DNA from: Mytilus edulis
Taxonomy: Eukaryota > Mollusca > Bivalvia > Mytilida > Mytilidae
Length of the DNA stretch: 64,000 nucleotides
Assembly: GCF_963676685.1 (NCBI RefSeq)
Contig: NC_092347.1
Span: forward strand, 86,554,592 to 86,618,591
Direction: 5' to 3'
In this document: in pieces, positions 36,269 to 48,500 of the stretch
Position numbering within the stretch: the stretch's first letter is position 1
Layout: every line of letters starts with the position of its first letter
Position numbers and translations under genes: made by a program
Notes under the pieces: generated by a model
Told to the model about the DNA's origin: nothing
Seen by the model: only the letters and a program-made list of their open reading frames with translations
Database searches by the model: none

Positions 36269-38428
36269 TTAACACGTGGAGACTTCAGGCAGCTCGTTTG
36301 ATAAATCTAGATGTGGACGATTGTTTAAGCACATGGAGAAATCGTTAAGTATTGTGTTTTCCGTCCGTGGTAATATTCGTGGAAAGTAAGGTACAGGAAT
36401 CTTGGGTATTGTTTCATTTTCTAACACCTCATTCGAAATGTCAACATATGATTTTGCGAAGAAAGTATCGTCATTGTTTATATATCCGCTTATCTGAGTG
36501 TTTGCTGTGTATGTCTTGGATGCTAATGTTACGGCAACGTCAACTGTTGGACGGTATTTTGAAACAAAACCTAGGGGAAGTGACGTTATTCCTGTATATA
36601 AAGGTAGCACAAACACGCATCCTGTCATAAAAAGAAACAAATGACTCCCATCTACAAATATTACAGCTAAAGTTCCAATTAATACAGCAAAAACAGAATA
36701 ACCCCAGAGGTTACGAAATGCAGATACGAAAGGGTTTGACTGTTGAAATTCAATTTCCACTGCTCTTTGAGGTTTCCACTGGGTATTGTTGAAGAGAATC
36801 GCTTTAAAAGCTCGGATTATCCGAACACTTCCGGTGATAGCCTCTGGTGTAAACTGCAATACAGAAGCGATAGACTCTATACATACATATTTAAAGTTGC
36901 GCTTATTACATGTCGCAAATTTTGGAAAAATAACAACAAAAAACATGATAACTGCTACTGGTGCATTCGGATATGTTAGCGATGTAAAAAGATGAATAAC
37001 TACAAACAATAAAAGAACAGGTTTCATAAACATTTGTCTGAGCGCAGAGTGAGCTACGAAAGAAGAAACTAAATCTAATTTGGTCGCCGTTCTGAGTTTT
37101 GTCTCAATAAATTTTGATTTTTGAAATTTCTTTTGCAGGAATCTCATAGGTTTGCCAAAAATGTTATGAAAAAAGTATATCGCCAATAATATTTCTCCCT
37201 TATTCCATCTTCGTTCTCTGATACTCCATGTAACGTAGTTGTAGGATGGCATTTCTTGTAAATGAATATTTCCAACATAAAGTGGGCGTAAAATTGAAGC
37301 TTCGAATGTATCATGACTAAGAACATCTATAGGTATTCTCTCTATCAAGTTGTCTCTACTTCCAAGAATTTTATCAATGTACACTTTATTGCTTATTAGT
37401 CCTTTTCCAAAAAATGAGGATTGTTCTAAAATTTCTGCCATTGAATTCGTCAGAGGCTCGTTAATTGCTTGACGCATTGATTCAAGATGCATAAAGATTG
37501 TGTCTGTTTTATTTATACAATCTAAAAATATAGCCGGTTGAATTATTCCACTTTCAGGATTAGCGGCTGCAATATCTAACAGATTGAATGCTATTGCTTT
37601 ACCGACTCGTGTATCACTGTCCAGCACTAAAGTATAGCTGAATCTCCTACCTTCTATGTTTCTTACGTCCTCAGAATAATGAAACAATGGCTCTCCTTGC
37701 TTTCTTGCTGCACTGGAATAAAATTGGCTATCACAATACGTATAAGCCTCAGTTTCACCTTCAGAAAGAAGCATTAAATCCTGATATTGTCCACACTTTC
37801 GCAAAACTGATGATATTCTATGAATCACCATGAAGTCATTAACAAAATTAGTACAGATCTGATATAGATAGATTGTTCTGAATTCGTCATTGTCAATATG
37901 TTGAAAATTATTCCACACAAATCTCAAACGAACGTTATCAATTCCTTTCAAGTTTCCATAAGAAAATAAAAGTCCTTCTTGATAAAGTTGGTCAAAAATT
38001 AAATTACGATAATGATCGCGCACAATTAGTTCGTACTGTCTCAGTTCGCTGTCTTTCGTGGCGCTCACCAAAACGCTGGCTGTATTAGAACCTATATTTC
38101 CCATGTATGCTTCATACATGTTCAGCATGCATTCATCGATGTCTTCTTCACAAGTAGCAAGTAAATTATAGTTTAAAATTAAAGTCAGATGCTGACCATC
38201 GGAACTAGCCACTTTCCTAGTATGACCTCCAAAAAGTAAACAAAATATTGTCTGAATAGGATATTCCAACACAAAACTCTGAATAACTGATAAAACTAGA
38301 ACCAATAATGTACCACTAACGATATGTGTCTCTTTCCAGTTCACGTTTAAAACATTCAAAATAAACGTAACAACGGCAAGAAAAATCCATGATCCAAAGT
38401 ACAAAAGAAGTCTTAACCATCTTTCCAT
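36269..38428 (-). CDS. OpgH/MdoH-like multi-pass glycosyltransferase (GT2), single exon
   Basis: Uninterrupted 719-aa ORF from ATG 38428-38426 to TAA 36271-36269. Two membrane segments (about residues 5-27 and 37-66) precede a large cytosolic GT-A domain. Further membrane segments lie at about 468-508, 573-592 and 595-620, before a soluble tail. The GT domain shows the DxD motif (LVLDSDT, Asp 270/272), followed by a NPESGIIQP block typical of the family. It also has FFGKG (about 339-343), the catalytic-base region LSHDTFEA (Asp 373), and RERRW (404-408), the counterpart of Q/RxxRW. Motif order, spacing and the C-terminal membrane plus amphipathic-helix region match bacterial OpgH, which makes beta-1,2-linked osmoregulated glucan from UDP-glucose. 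Cyclic beta-1,2-glucan synthase and cellulose/chitin synthase families share some motifs but match less well. Substrate and linkage are inferred, not shown. Host-like AT-rich codons and flanking mussel repeats argue against contamination. Confidence 0.72.
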   Translation of the reverse strand: MERWLRLLLYFGSWIFLAVVTFILNVLNVNWKETHIVSGTLLVLVLSVIQSFVLEYPIQTIFCLLFGGHTRKVASSDGQHLTLILNYNLLATCEEDIDECMLNMYEAYMGNIGSNTASVLVSATKDSELRQYELIVRDHYRNLIFDQLYQEGLLFSYGNLKGIDNVRLRFVWNNFQHIDNDEFRTIYLYQICTNFVNDFMVIHRISSVLRKCGQYQDLMLLSEGETEAYTYCDSQFYSSAARKQGEPLFHYSEDVRNIEGRRFSYTLVLDSDTRVGKAIAFNLLDIAAANPESGIIQPAIFLDCINKTDTIFMHLESMRQAINEPLTNSMAEILEQSSFFGKGLISNKVYIDKILGSRDNLIERIPIDVLSHDTFEASILRPLYVGNIHLQEMPSYNYVTWSIRERRWNKGEILLAIYFFHNIFGKPMRFLQKKFQKSKFIETKLRTATKLDLVSSFVAHSALRQMFMKPVLLLFVVIHLFTSLTYPNAPVAVIMFFVVIFPKFATCNKRNFKYVCIESIASVLQFTPEAITGSVRIIRAFKAILFNNTQWKPQRAVEIEFQQSNPFVSAFRNLWGYSVFAVLIGTLAVIFVDGSHLFLFMTGCVFVLPLYTGITSLPLGFVSKYRPTVDVAVTLASKTYTANTQISGYINNDDTFFAKSYVDISNEVLENETIPKIPVPYFPRILPRTENTILNDFSMCLNNRPHLDLSNELPEVSTC

Positions 38429-39504
38429 TTACGAACGACTTTCTATCGTTTGACCATTTTTACATTTTATATAGTTCGTCATAATCCGATGCGTAGTTAA
38501 AAAACAGTGACGGTCTTATTCCATATTTACATTTTGTCCCAAATTTCGACTTAGATGCGTATATCTTAATCTTCTAGAAATGTTTATGCCAATTATTTCT
38601 TTTTTTAACTAAAGTGTGAAAAGAATACATGAGCATTTCGATCGAGAAAAAGATTCTCAAAATTGTGTCTGCTGTTTTTGTAAATGTAGAGCTCGAGTAG
38701 AAGCATGAATTGTTTCATAAATAATTAGAAAGTTCTCGAGTATTTCACTAAGATCATTTAGTGACCTTTGTTTGATTGTTACCATCTTACAAAATGTAAA
38801 TACACCGTCCAGTTTACTTATAAATGCCATAAAAGCCAATGATTTATTCATTTCATATTTTCAGCCTTTCATTGATGTAAACAATTATCTAATTGAAGCA
38901 AACTATGTCCTCAACTCATATCACATATATCGCCGACGTTTAAACAATCATTGTTAGTCTTAAAACAAATTTACTTGTTCCGGTTTTTATTTTTTCGAAG
39001 AATTAAGTTCTTAAATTTCTTTTAGTGTTTAGGAATTATACGTAAATCAAACGAAAAGAAAGAGAATCAGTCATTTCAAGTTTTGCATGGATTAACGTTA
39101 AAATTATAACATGAAAAGATAAGAAAAAAAAGAATAAGTACTGTGATTGATCCATAGAAAGGGAATGGCAATTATTCACTAATAGTTAACGTGATCCACA
39201 GGTAGAAATAAATACAACCCTTCAGGTAGGGTAATTCCGAGAAGGACAATGTGCACAGTTAGCAACTGTCTCTAAACAATAATATTAGCATTTTTAAAGG
39301 AATTTTTTGAAAAGTTAACTCTCGTATTCAGACCGGGTTTTTTTTCTAATAAAGTTTTATCACACACCGTTCAAAGCAAACACATCCTAACAAAGTCGGA
39401 ACTCTAATATAGCATATCCCTACTTTCGAGTGGCTTTGTTGGTCCCACTTTAGTGTGTTCGTGTCGAGGGCAAGATGTGCTTGTTTCAATACCCGGTAGG
39501 GTCG
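38429..39504. other. Upstream region of the OpgH-like gene
   Basis: About 1.1 kb between the start of the OpgH-like gene and the 3' end of the lectin receptor gene. No ORF with features; a promoter for the OpgH-like gene must lie at its left side, but no core element is identified with confidence. Confidence 0.4.
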
Positions 39505-39510
39505 TTTATT
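39505..39510 (-). terminator. Polyadenylation signal next to the lectin-receptor stop codon
   Basis: AATAAA on the minus strand lies 1 nt past the TAA stop (39514-39512) of the lectin-like receptor gene. Use of this site would leave almost no 3' UTR; it may simply be chance in AT-rich DNA. Confidence 0.3.
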
Positions 39511-39511
39511 C

Positions 39512-42500
39512 TTAGCGACAACGACATCGAATGTCAAAGGCAGCTTTGAAATATCGGACGACTAATGGTAAATCACCCAGCAGAATGAAAGAAAATAGTG
39601 CAACCAAAATTGCTATACCAGCCACCCCAATAACACATGATGAGGTTCGACCGTCAGGCGCACTACTCAATGTCCTTTTGTAAGCGGAAGTTGTTGTTTT
39701 ATCGACAATCAGATCGTTTTCCATACTCGATATGGCTTCCACAAGCGAGGGGTCATCGGTAGACAGGTACAAATTTGAAGCATGTGAACAATTCACTTTG
39801 CATTTTGTGTCGTATACTGTTGATGTAAAATAATAGGTTTCAGTGTAATTGACTGTCGAAGTCAACGTAAACATCGTACTATAATTATCTATCACTCTCG
39901 TGGTTAGTAATGCTACCGATGTACTTGTTACTATCACATGGTCGGTTACATGTATAGTTTCAGTTACATTTAAAGTCTCAGTAGTGCTTATTGTTTCGTA
40001 CTCTGTTATAGTTTCAAACTCAAGACAAGATGTATCGGTAGCTGACATGCCTGATTGGACTAAGACAAATGAGGGTGTGAAAGCTGAAATGTAAAATGGT
40101 AACATTAAGTTATATATACACGTGACAATATTTCAATAATTTTGATAAATCGTTAACTGGCAATTTGTTCATTTAGTTTGAGAATTGACGTGTACCAAAA
40201 ACAATGTCTGTCAGTCATATGTTTCTTTTTATCGGTTTATACTTATAATTATGTAATTTCTACGTTTATTCATCGGTTTATTCATTGATTTGTTACTGAT
40301 GGTTCATAACAAATTACAGTGTGTCAGTTTATTATCCACAAATAACAATAAATATTAATACAGTAAACTTAACATGCATATCTTCAATTGTAAATCAAAT
40401 TATCTTAAAACAAGAAATAAGTGTCTGCAGATTCCAAAAGTGTTAAAAAGTAACAATTCATCACTACCATACTGGTGATACGATACGAATAATCTTGGTA
40501 GTAGTTCTCATAAAAATATGAAATGTGTTTTAAAAACTGACGGATAGACAGACAGATGAGGTGAAAACACAAGAAATAAAATATATATATATATATGTGT
40601 ATTCGGTGTCTTGAATAATAAGAGGCAAAAATAGTTTACTGCAGTTCATAACTTTGTTATATTCGTTCTTTGTATTAGTTTTTTTTTGAATTTTCAAATA
40701 CTTTGACATCAAGCATCACTGAAGAAAAATTTATTGTCGAAAAGCGCATCTGATGCATTGAAATGGTTTTGATATGAGCGTCACTTATGAGTCTTTTGCA
40801 GACGAAACGCGCGTCTGGCGTATCAAATTATAAGCCTGGTACCTTTGATAATCCTTTACCGTTAATGAAATTGGAATGGGACAAATGAACAAAAAGGAAG
40901 TAAACTGAGCGAATTGCATGATTTCCATGCGGAATAAAACCCAGTTCGTCCAATAAATAAGAGCATCCTGCTGTACATACAGCACATATAATAAGCACCA
41001 TGATAAGTAAAATTGTCACAGAAGAATATAGGAAACCATTAATCAAGTATAGATTAAACCCTGGTTATGGTACATTAAGACCTGAGACACTAAAACAACA
41101 TGTCTCTCCAGAGTAAATCACAGAGTTATAGTACCGTCCAGCACACATAATTATGCATTAATGATGACCGTAACACCGATGTCTGTCATATATGATTCTT
41201 TGTGATTGCCTTGTTGGGCAGGTTGTGTTTGCGTTAGAACTTCACGCTGTATATTTGGTAAGCATAATATAAATATGCGCCTAACTTATTATGTCTCTCA
41301 GTTTTAGTTTGTAACCCGGATTTGTTTTTTCTCTATCGATTTATGAATTTTGAAGAGCGGTATACTACTGTTGCCTTTATTTATCAATTTATATATTATT
41401 TGTGCAGAGGGTATGTTACTACTAAGAAATAAGAAGACAAACTGTTTGCCTTGTTTGCTTTATCTCATTAATCTATACTCTTACTAGGGTTATTTGGTCC
41501 GTTTGTAAACTGACTAACAAAGCAGAGAAGAAGTACACTTGTACCGGCTAGACTTAATTATCATACCACTTTTTTGAAATACATGTCATGAAAACTTCTA
41601 TAGATTTTAATCTTTTATACCAGTCATTGTAGATCTATGTTTTAATTCAAACAAGAATTACGTCCACGTATGTCGTCTGTATAATGCATTGCAGATATAC
41701 CGCGTCTCCAATAGTTTAAACCATTCCGAAGCCTTGTACAAAAGTCATTTATCAAAAAGGAACAATAATGCTAGAAGTCGAAATAAAAAGTTAAAAGAGA
41801 GAGACATCATGGGACAATCAAAATCTACAGATCGAATGAAACAGATAACCCAAAACTTATGAAAAACAAGAAAACATAAACAGCAGTCCACGAAATACTA
41901 AACAGAAAACTTAAAATTGTGCTACACGAAACCCATGCTAATACGGGATTCGCTGGAAGGACCCGTCGTATCTAACTTTACACAAATTTCGATACACAAT
42001 TGATTCCGTTGAAATCATGTAATATTTTAAAAAGATAGAGCAGATATTTATGAAAGGTTCCAGGCTTATAATGTAATACGCCATACTGTTGTAAAAGATA
42101 GAACAGATAGTTATCAAAGGTTCCAGGCTTATAATGTAATACGCCATACTGTTGTAAAAGATAGTACAGATAGTTATCAAAGGTTCCAGGCTTATAATGT
42201 TATACGCCATACTGTTGTAAAAGATAGTACAGATAGTTATCAAAGGTTTCAGGCTTATAATGTAATACGCCATACTGTTGTAAACTGGAAATTTATAAAA
42301 AAAAAAAAACCCCGTATAATTGATAGTGAAGTGCTGACTACTGGGCTGGTGATACCCACGGGACGAACGTCTACCAGCAGTGGCATCGACCCAGTGGTGT
42401 AATTAATTATCGAAGGTACCAGGCTTCTAATTTAATACGTCTGACGCACGTTTCGACTACATCAGAAAATATATTATACCAGTAAGCATTGAAAACCAAA

Positions 42501-45500
42501 GGACGAAAGGCAATCAATTATATTACAATAAAAACGTATAAAAAGGAAACAATCCAACACTACCAATAACAATAACAACTTGAATAATAAAAAAACAATT
42601 TTATTTTATAACCGAAAATTGTGGATGAATTCCTGCCATGTTGATAAAATCTAAACCCAGCCGTATTCGAGAAAAGGAGGACGATATTTTCTTTCTTCGG
42701 ATTGATATATTGTATAGATCCATATAGATTCATTTTCAAAACAGTGTAGCTGTGGACATTGACTGACGACCTAAATTATCCCATTGACTGGGACAGATTA
42801 GGTGAACGTATGTCTGTATAGACCACTGCTCACTACTTACTTATTATAGAATTTAAACCGTGGGGTCATCAAAGGTTCTTAACGTCTTTAATAATAAAAT
42901 AATTCGAAAAATTAATCAGGAATAACCTTTAAATTTTGATTTATATTATTGATGTAAATCAAAACATCGTGTTATTCCTAATTATTTTTTCGAATAACTT
43001 TATTTGTGTGTTGAGAACTTTTTGTGACCCCACAGTTTAAGTGTCATTAAAAAGTACATAGTGAGCAGTGGTCGTTACAGACAAATATTCACACAATCTG
43101 TCCCAGTCAATGGGATAATTTAGGTCGTCAATCAAAAGCCACAGCCACACTGTTTTGAATATGATTCTAACATTCGTCAACATTGTCACTGTACGTAAAC
43201 CATGACTGAAAATCAATAAATTGAAATACAACGTATCCATCCTTTCGTGTAATGACTGAAAAAAGTGAAATCACAAAAATACTGAACTGAATACTGAGGA
43301 AAATTGAAAACGGTAAGTCCCTAATCAACGAATGGATAACAACTGTCACATTTCTGGATACTTTGTACAGAAATTTTCTTATGTACAAAAATGGTGGATT
43401 TCATGTGGTTTTAAAGCTAGCTAAAACTCTCACTTGTATGACAGTCGCATCCTTAATATTGACAACGATACGTGAACAAAACAAACAGACATTATAGGCA
43501 GAAATGTCAAAAATAGGGGTTCAGCAGTCAACATTGTGTTATAATCTTAATTACAATAAAACAAACAAATATTTAACAAAGAAGAACAAAAAGGCATATA
43601 TCAAATTTAACAACCTCATTCATTGTTTTCTTCTTAGTATTTTATTTATGTATATTTAATCCAACCATAAAGAATTGAAATATAGAAGTACTTGGACCGA
43701 ATAGATTACATCAACTCTGACGTAGAATTGCGCATTAACGTACATCAGTTGATCAGAATGAAAACGTCACACATGTAGAGATATAACATTTTAGGGGTTA
43801 AAAGGCATATTACAAACTTCATAACAACTTACCCGATGTTGAGGTTTCAAGTGAGCATCCAAGTAACGGATTGAGATCCTGATTTGTATCTGGTAAATCC
43901 GGGATCTCTGCTTCTTCTTTTACGTGAACTTAAAAGGAAATAGTAGAATTACTATATAACAAATTATTTGAATAGAACACTTTTGTGAAAATGAAGTGTT
44001 TTTTTATTATGCACATCATGTAAATTTATTCCCCCAATTGTCTTCAAGTCCTAGTACCATGGGACAATACAAATTGATAGTTAACGAAGAATAGACAATA
44101 TACAATATCATATAAGTCATGGAATGATTTCCAAAGAAACGACTATCATACAGAGTCCAAATAACGATAATATTAGCTGTATTGGTGTACTCAGTGGTGT
44201 CCAGAATTTTCAACAACGGTGTAAAATTCCGTACAGCCCTGATTTCACCAAGATAACTAATTTATTTCATATGAACAATTCCTTTACTCATTTTAAAACC
44301 GGTATTCAAATTTATCAACTTCAATGTTTCTGCGCATTGTTAAATTCCTTTTTTCTTTATTTATGAGAAATGTTTTTTGAACATTTTATTTATCCTGGGG
44401 TGAACAAGGATGGGGTGTTATTTTTCGCCGGGATAATTTACCAATTAGATTGCAGTATTTTTGCTGGATAAGAAATTAATAATTCTATGTCACCATAAGG
44501 ACTTTCAACAATGAGAAAATTCCATACCCTATCGTAAGTTACTAGTATAAAAGGCCCGAATTGACAAAATGATTAAAAACTAGGACATTGTCATTTTTTT
44601 TTACTTATGAGTTTGGATATTCCTTTGGTATAGTTCCTCTCCTTTTGATTTCATTGTTCACTAAATATTGGAATGTGATAGTGATCACTAGACATGAAAT
44701 CCTATTGAATATTATTCATATCTCATTATATTAGACCTTCATTTTTATGAAATAGACATTTTAATTAATATTCTTTTTATATGTATGAAGTGACTAAAAG
44801 TATGAATTACCATACACTTAAACATGTATGTAAATACAATCGAAAGTGTTAAAAACAATTTAATATTTTAATTGTTTTTTTCCCACATGTCACCTTTGCA
44901 TGTTGCTATACTTTATATACCATACCTTGTAAACACGATTTCCGAAACATTGTGACATTCGAAAGTGGCTCGGAACCTGTGCGAAATTCCATTAGTATAC
45001 ATCGTCCTTCATCTGTCGAAATTCCAGACCAGCATGTTGGACTTGATGAACAATTACTTTGACAGTCTGTTTTCGACATACCATTATAAGTTCCCATCCT
45101 GTTTGCATTTAGTACGGTTGTTATTTGTTCATCACAATCACCTGTATAAAGGTGTACAGTTAACATAAAATTTAGAATGGAAATGGGGACTATTTCAAAA
45201 ACACAACAACTCGACTAAAGAGCAGATAGCAGCCGAAGGCCACACTTGGTCTTCAACGCAGTGTTGAATATAAATAATATTGTACATACATTTTGAATTT
45301 CCAAATTATGTATGTTGCATTCCATTTTATTGTTAACTCACAAAAGATGTTATGTCAGACTGTATCATATTTCGTTGTGTATGTTTGTTTACTGATCCAC
45401 TGTGTTCATATAGTTGATTTTTTTCCCAAAAGATGAAACTATAGTCTCTCTTATAATCTACCCAGAGAAAAAATATTCGACAACATGTATATTCAAAATG

Positions 45501-48500
45501 TCTTGGTCAGTTCAAACTTTCTTCTATGTAGGAAGACCCCAAGTGTTGAATCGGGTATCGAAATAGGGTTATCTTTGATATTTGCCCGTTCTGGCAGTTA
45601 AACCCTAAATGAAATGGGTTTTTTCGTTTGGCGTTGCAGGATCCGAAAACACGAAAATAACTTACTTATTATTTTTTGTTTGTGTTTGTTTATTAATTCG
45701 CAGTACAGAAATAAGTGAAATGACAATGGGGGTGTCCGTTTGGCTTTGCTTGATCCGCAAACATGAAAAAAACTTACTTATTGTTTTTTGTTTGTTTATA
45801 TATTCGAAGTTCAGAAATAATAGAAATTACAAAAACGTTTCCCGTATTAGTTTGCCACACAACCCCCAAGTTAACTGATTGTTAGATTGATTGATGAATT
45901 GATTTTTGAATCGTCCCTGTGGCCTTCTAAAGAGTTTTAGTATTGAAATAATAACAGAATATTTCATTACTAAAGCCTCGTAACATATATCGAAGTTTAT
46001 TTGTAATTATAGGAAGATAGTACTGATTTATAGTACTTCGTTTTCCCTAATCAAATAAAAATAAAAAGTTGAAGGAGAGCACGATCTTAGTCATAATTAC
46101 CCAGTACGATTGTTTCGCATGCAAAGTAATTACTTTCATCACATTTTTTACTCTCCCATATGTATGGAGCGTGATGTTTAATCACATAACATTTTTCATT
46201 GTCGTTGTAGGATTCAACCTTCCTGCGTTCATACGTCATACCAGTACAGTCCGCCCATACCAAGAACCCCTGTGATGGTTCTGCTAACCCTATCCAATAG
46301 TCTTCGTGTCTGTAAATAATTAACATGGCATATGGTAAAGTTTTACAACATGTTCTACTACGTGTGTAGCATAATAAATTCGACTAGACAAATTCGTGGC
46401 CCTTTTAAGAATGAACTATCATATTTCTGTACAAAAGCTATACCGCATCAATTATGAATGCTTTAAATATTATAAGTATGATAAAATTTACTTTCTTTGA
46501 AACATAATTTACAATGTTAGAAATATATTGATATAAGTTAAGGTAGATGGGGTGTCTAAATTATAATCCATAGAATCTGCCAAAATGTAGTTCATATCCT
46601 GCTTGTTTAAAAACATTAATAAAAAGAATGGGTCACCGGACTTATTTTCACGCTACAGGTTGTTCAAAATTGTCAAGATTTTGTATAGATTATGCATGTA
46701 AAACCCATTTTTCCGCCATAAAACGCAAACCACACCATAGAATTTTGAGATAAAATATGAGAAGATAGCTTCAATATTATGCTTTCAGATAAGAAGAAGA
46801 AAAAATGGGGTCACCGGACTCGTTTTCTTGCTACATGTAAAAATGGGTAAATTCCTAACACATTCTATTGTAAAAGTAACACTATCTGGATTATCTGCCC
46901 TTGCATTTGAGTTGCCTCCCCTTATTTGACAATGTTGGAAAAAAATGAATCAAACAAAAGAATTCTTATTTTTGTAAAATACAATCATAAATATGATCAA
47001 ACATGGCATTTTCTATATTATAATGAAAATTCTTACACATGAATTACCTACTACTATAAAAATTTGCACATTTCATCAAAGATCTAGACCTTGTTTTCTA
47101 GTATTTCAAAATCCAAGATGGAGGAAGACACCCTATCTACCTTAAATGCCTTATACTTGTTATTTTAAATAAGGATTCTACTTCGTTGAAATTATCTCCC
47201 CATTAAGCCAGTTCATTTTTACAATCGTAGAAATGGAAGCCATTGTAGGGATAACGCGATGCAAAATTAGCTCTTGAAAACCGATAAATTAATCCACACA
47301 GCACCATTACGATCCTTATATGTCAGTTGTATTTAAAAGACGAATGTATCTACTAGCTAATGAGCATCATTTAATGTTCTTGTTTACATTGGTTCAACTT
47401 AAAACTATTGTCTGTTTGGTTGTCAGGTGGAATTTTCGAAAAGTCATTAACATTTAGAGAAATTGTCATTAAATATTTCGTGGAAGGGCAGACTAAAAAT
47501 TTTCAGGGATTGAAGACTATAAATCCTAGTTATCACACACAAAAAAATGATTTTGTTTCAACATATGCATTTTTAACATCCAACTAAAAAGACTGTCGAC
47601 AAGTACTTTTAGTAAAAAAGTAGCTATTCGAACACACCTACTTTGTTTTGTGATTCATTAGAAAGGTATTTCACTTGACCCATATATTTCATCTTTTAGT
47701 ACTGTATTTTGTTTTATGTTATAAAGTCAACCTGTAGCTTTGATATATAAAAAATCATAGAACCTGAAGCGAGATGTTGTATCAAATACTCTTGCTTTAT
47801 TCGTTTTCAAGACAAAATATTCAACTCAAACACGCTCTAACATAAACAGGTGCACTCGATTTTCTCTTTTTGTTACAATTGTGACCCATTTATTTTTATT
47901 TCTTGAATCACATAATGGAAGGGCAGACACGGAAATTATTGAACTAATAGATTGATATGTTCTCCGTCCGTGGTAATTTTTAAAAAAATTCGGAGGTTAT
48001 GCATTTTCTACATCCAATGGTAAAACAAATCTTACATAGTATATGATAAACACTTGATCGTACAATTGTCGTTCGTTCCGTTTATAATTAATTGATATAG
48101 TGGAGGAATTGATTTTGTCAGGTTTTAGGGACATACGCTTTTTTAAAATTACCTCGGCGTTCGGAATATTGTTATTACTACTGAAAGACTACAGAAACAA
48201 ACTCATCAAAGATACCAGGAATATAATTCTGTACGGCACTACGAGCTTTTCGTCTCAATAAGACCCATGATTTACACTCGCATCACAACATATTGACGGT
48301 CGTAATCATATACGTAATTGAAAGAGCATTTAAGACAAAACGTTCAGCCAAAATGAGGATGACACAATCTGTGAATTGAAAGTAGGTAATACCTGATTGT
48401 TCTAAAATTTCTACAGTATATTTACAGAAACTATACGTATTAAAGAAATTGAAGGAATGCTATGACAGGAACATTCATATGGAAATTATGTCACTGAGAC

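Noticed and set aside
41938-42273. 111-codon minus-strand ORF with four MAYYIISLEP-like blocks
   Set aside because: Produced by the 63-bp minisatellite, whose length is a multiple of three.
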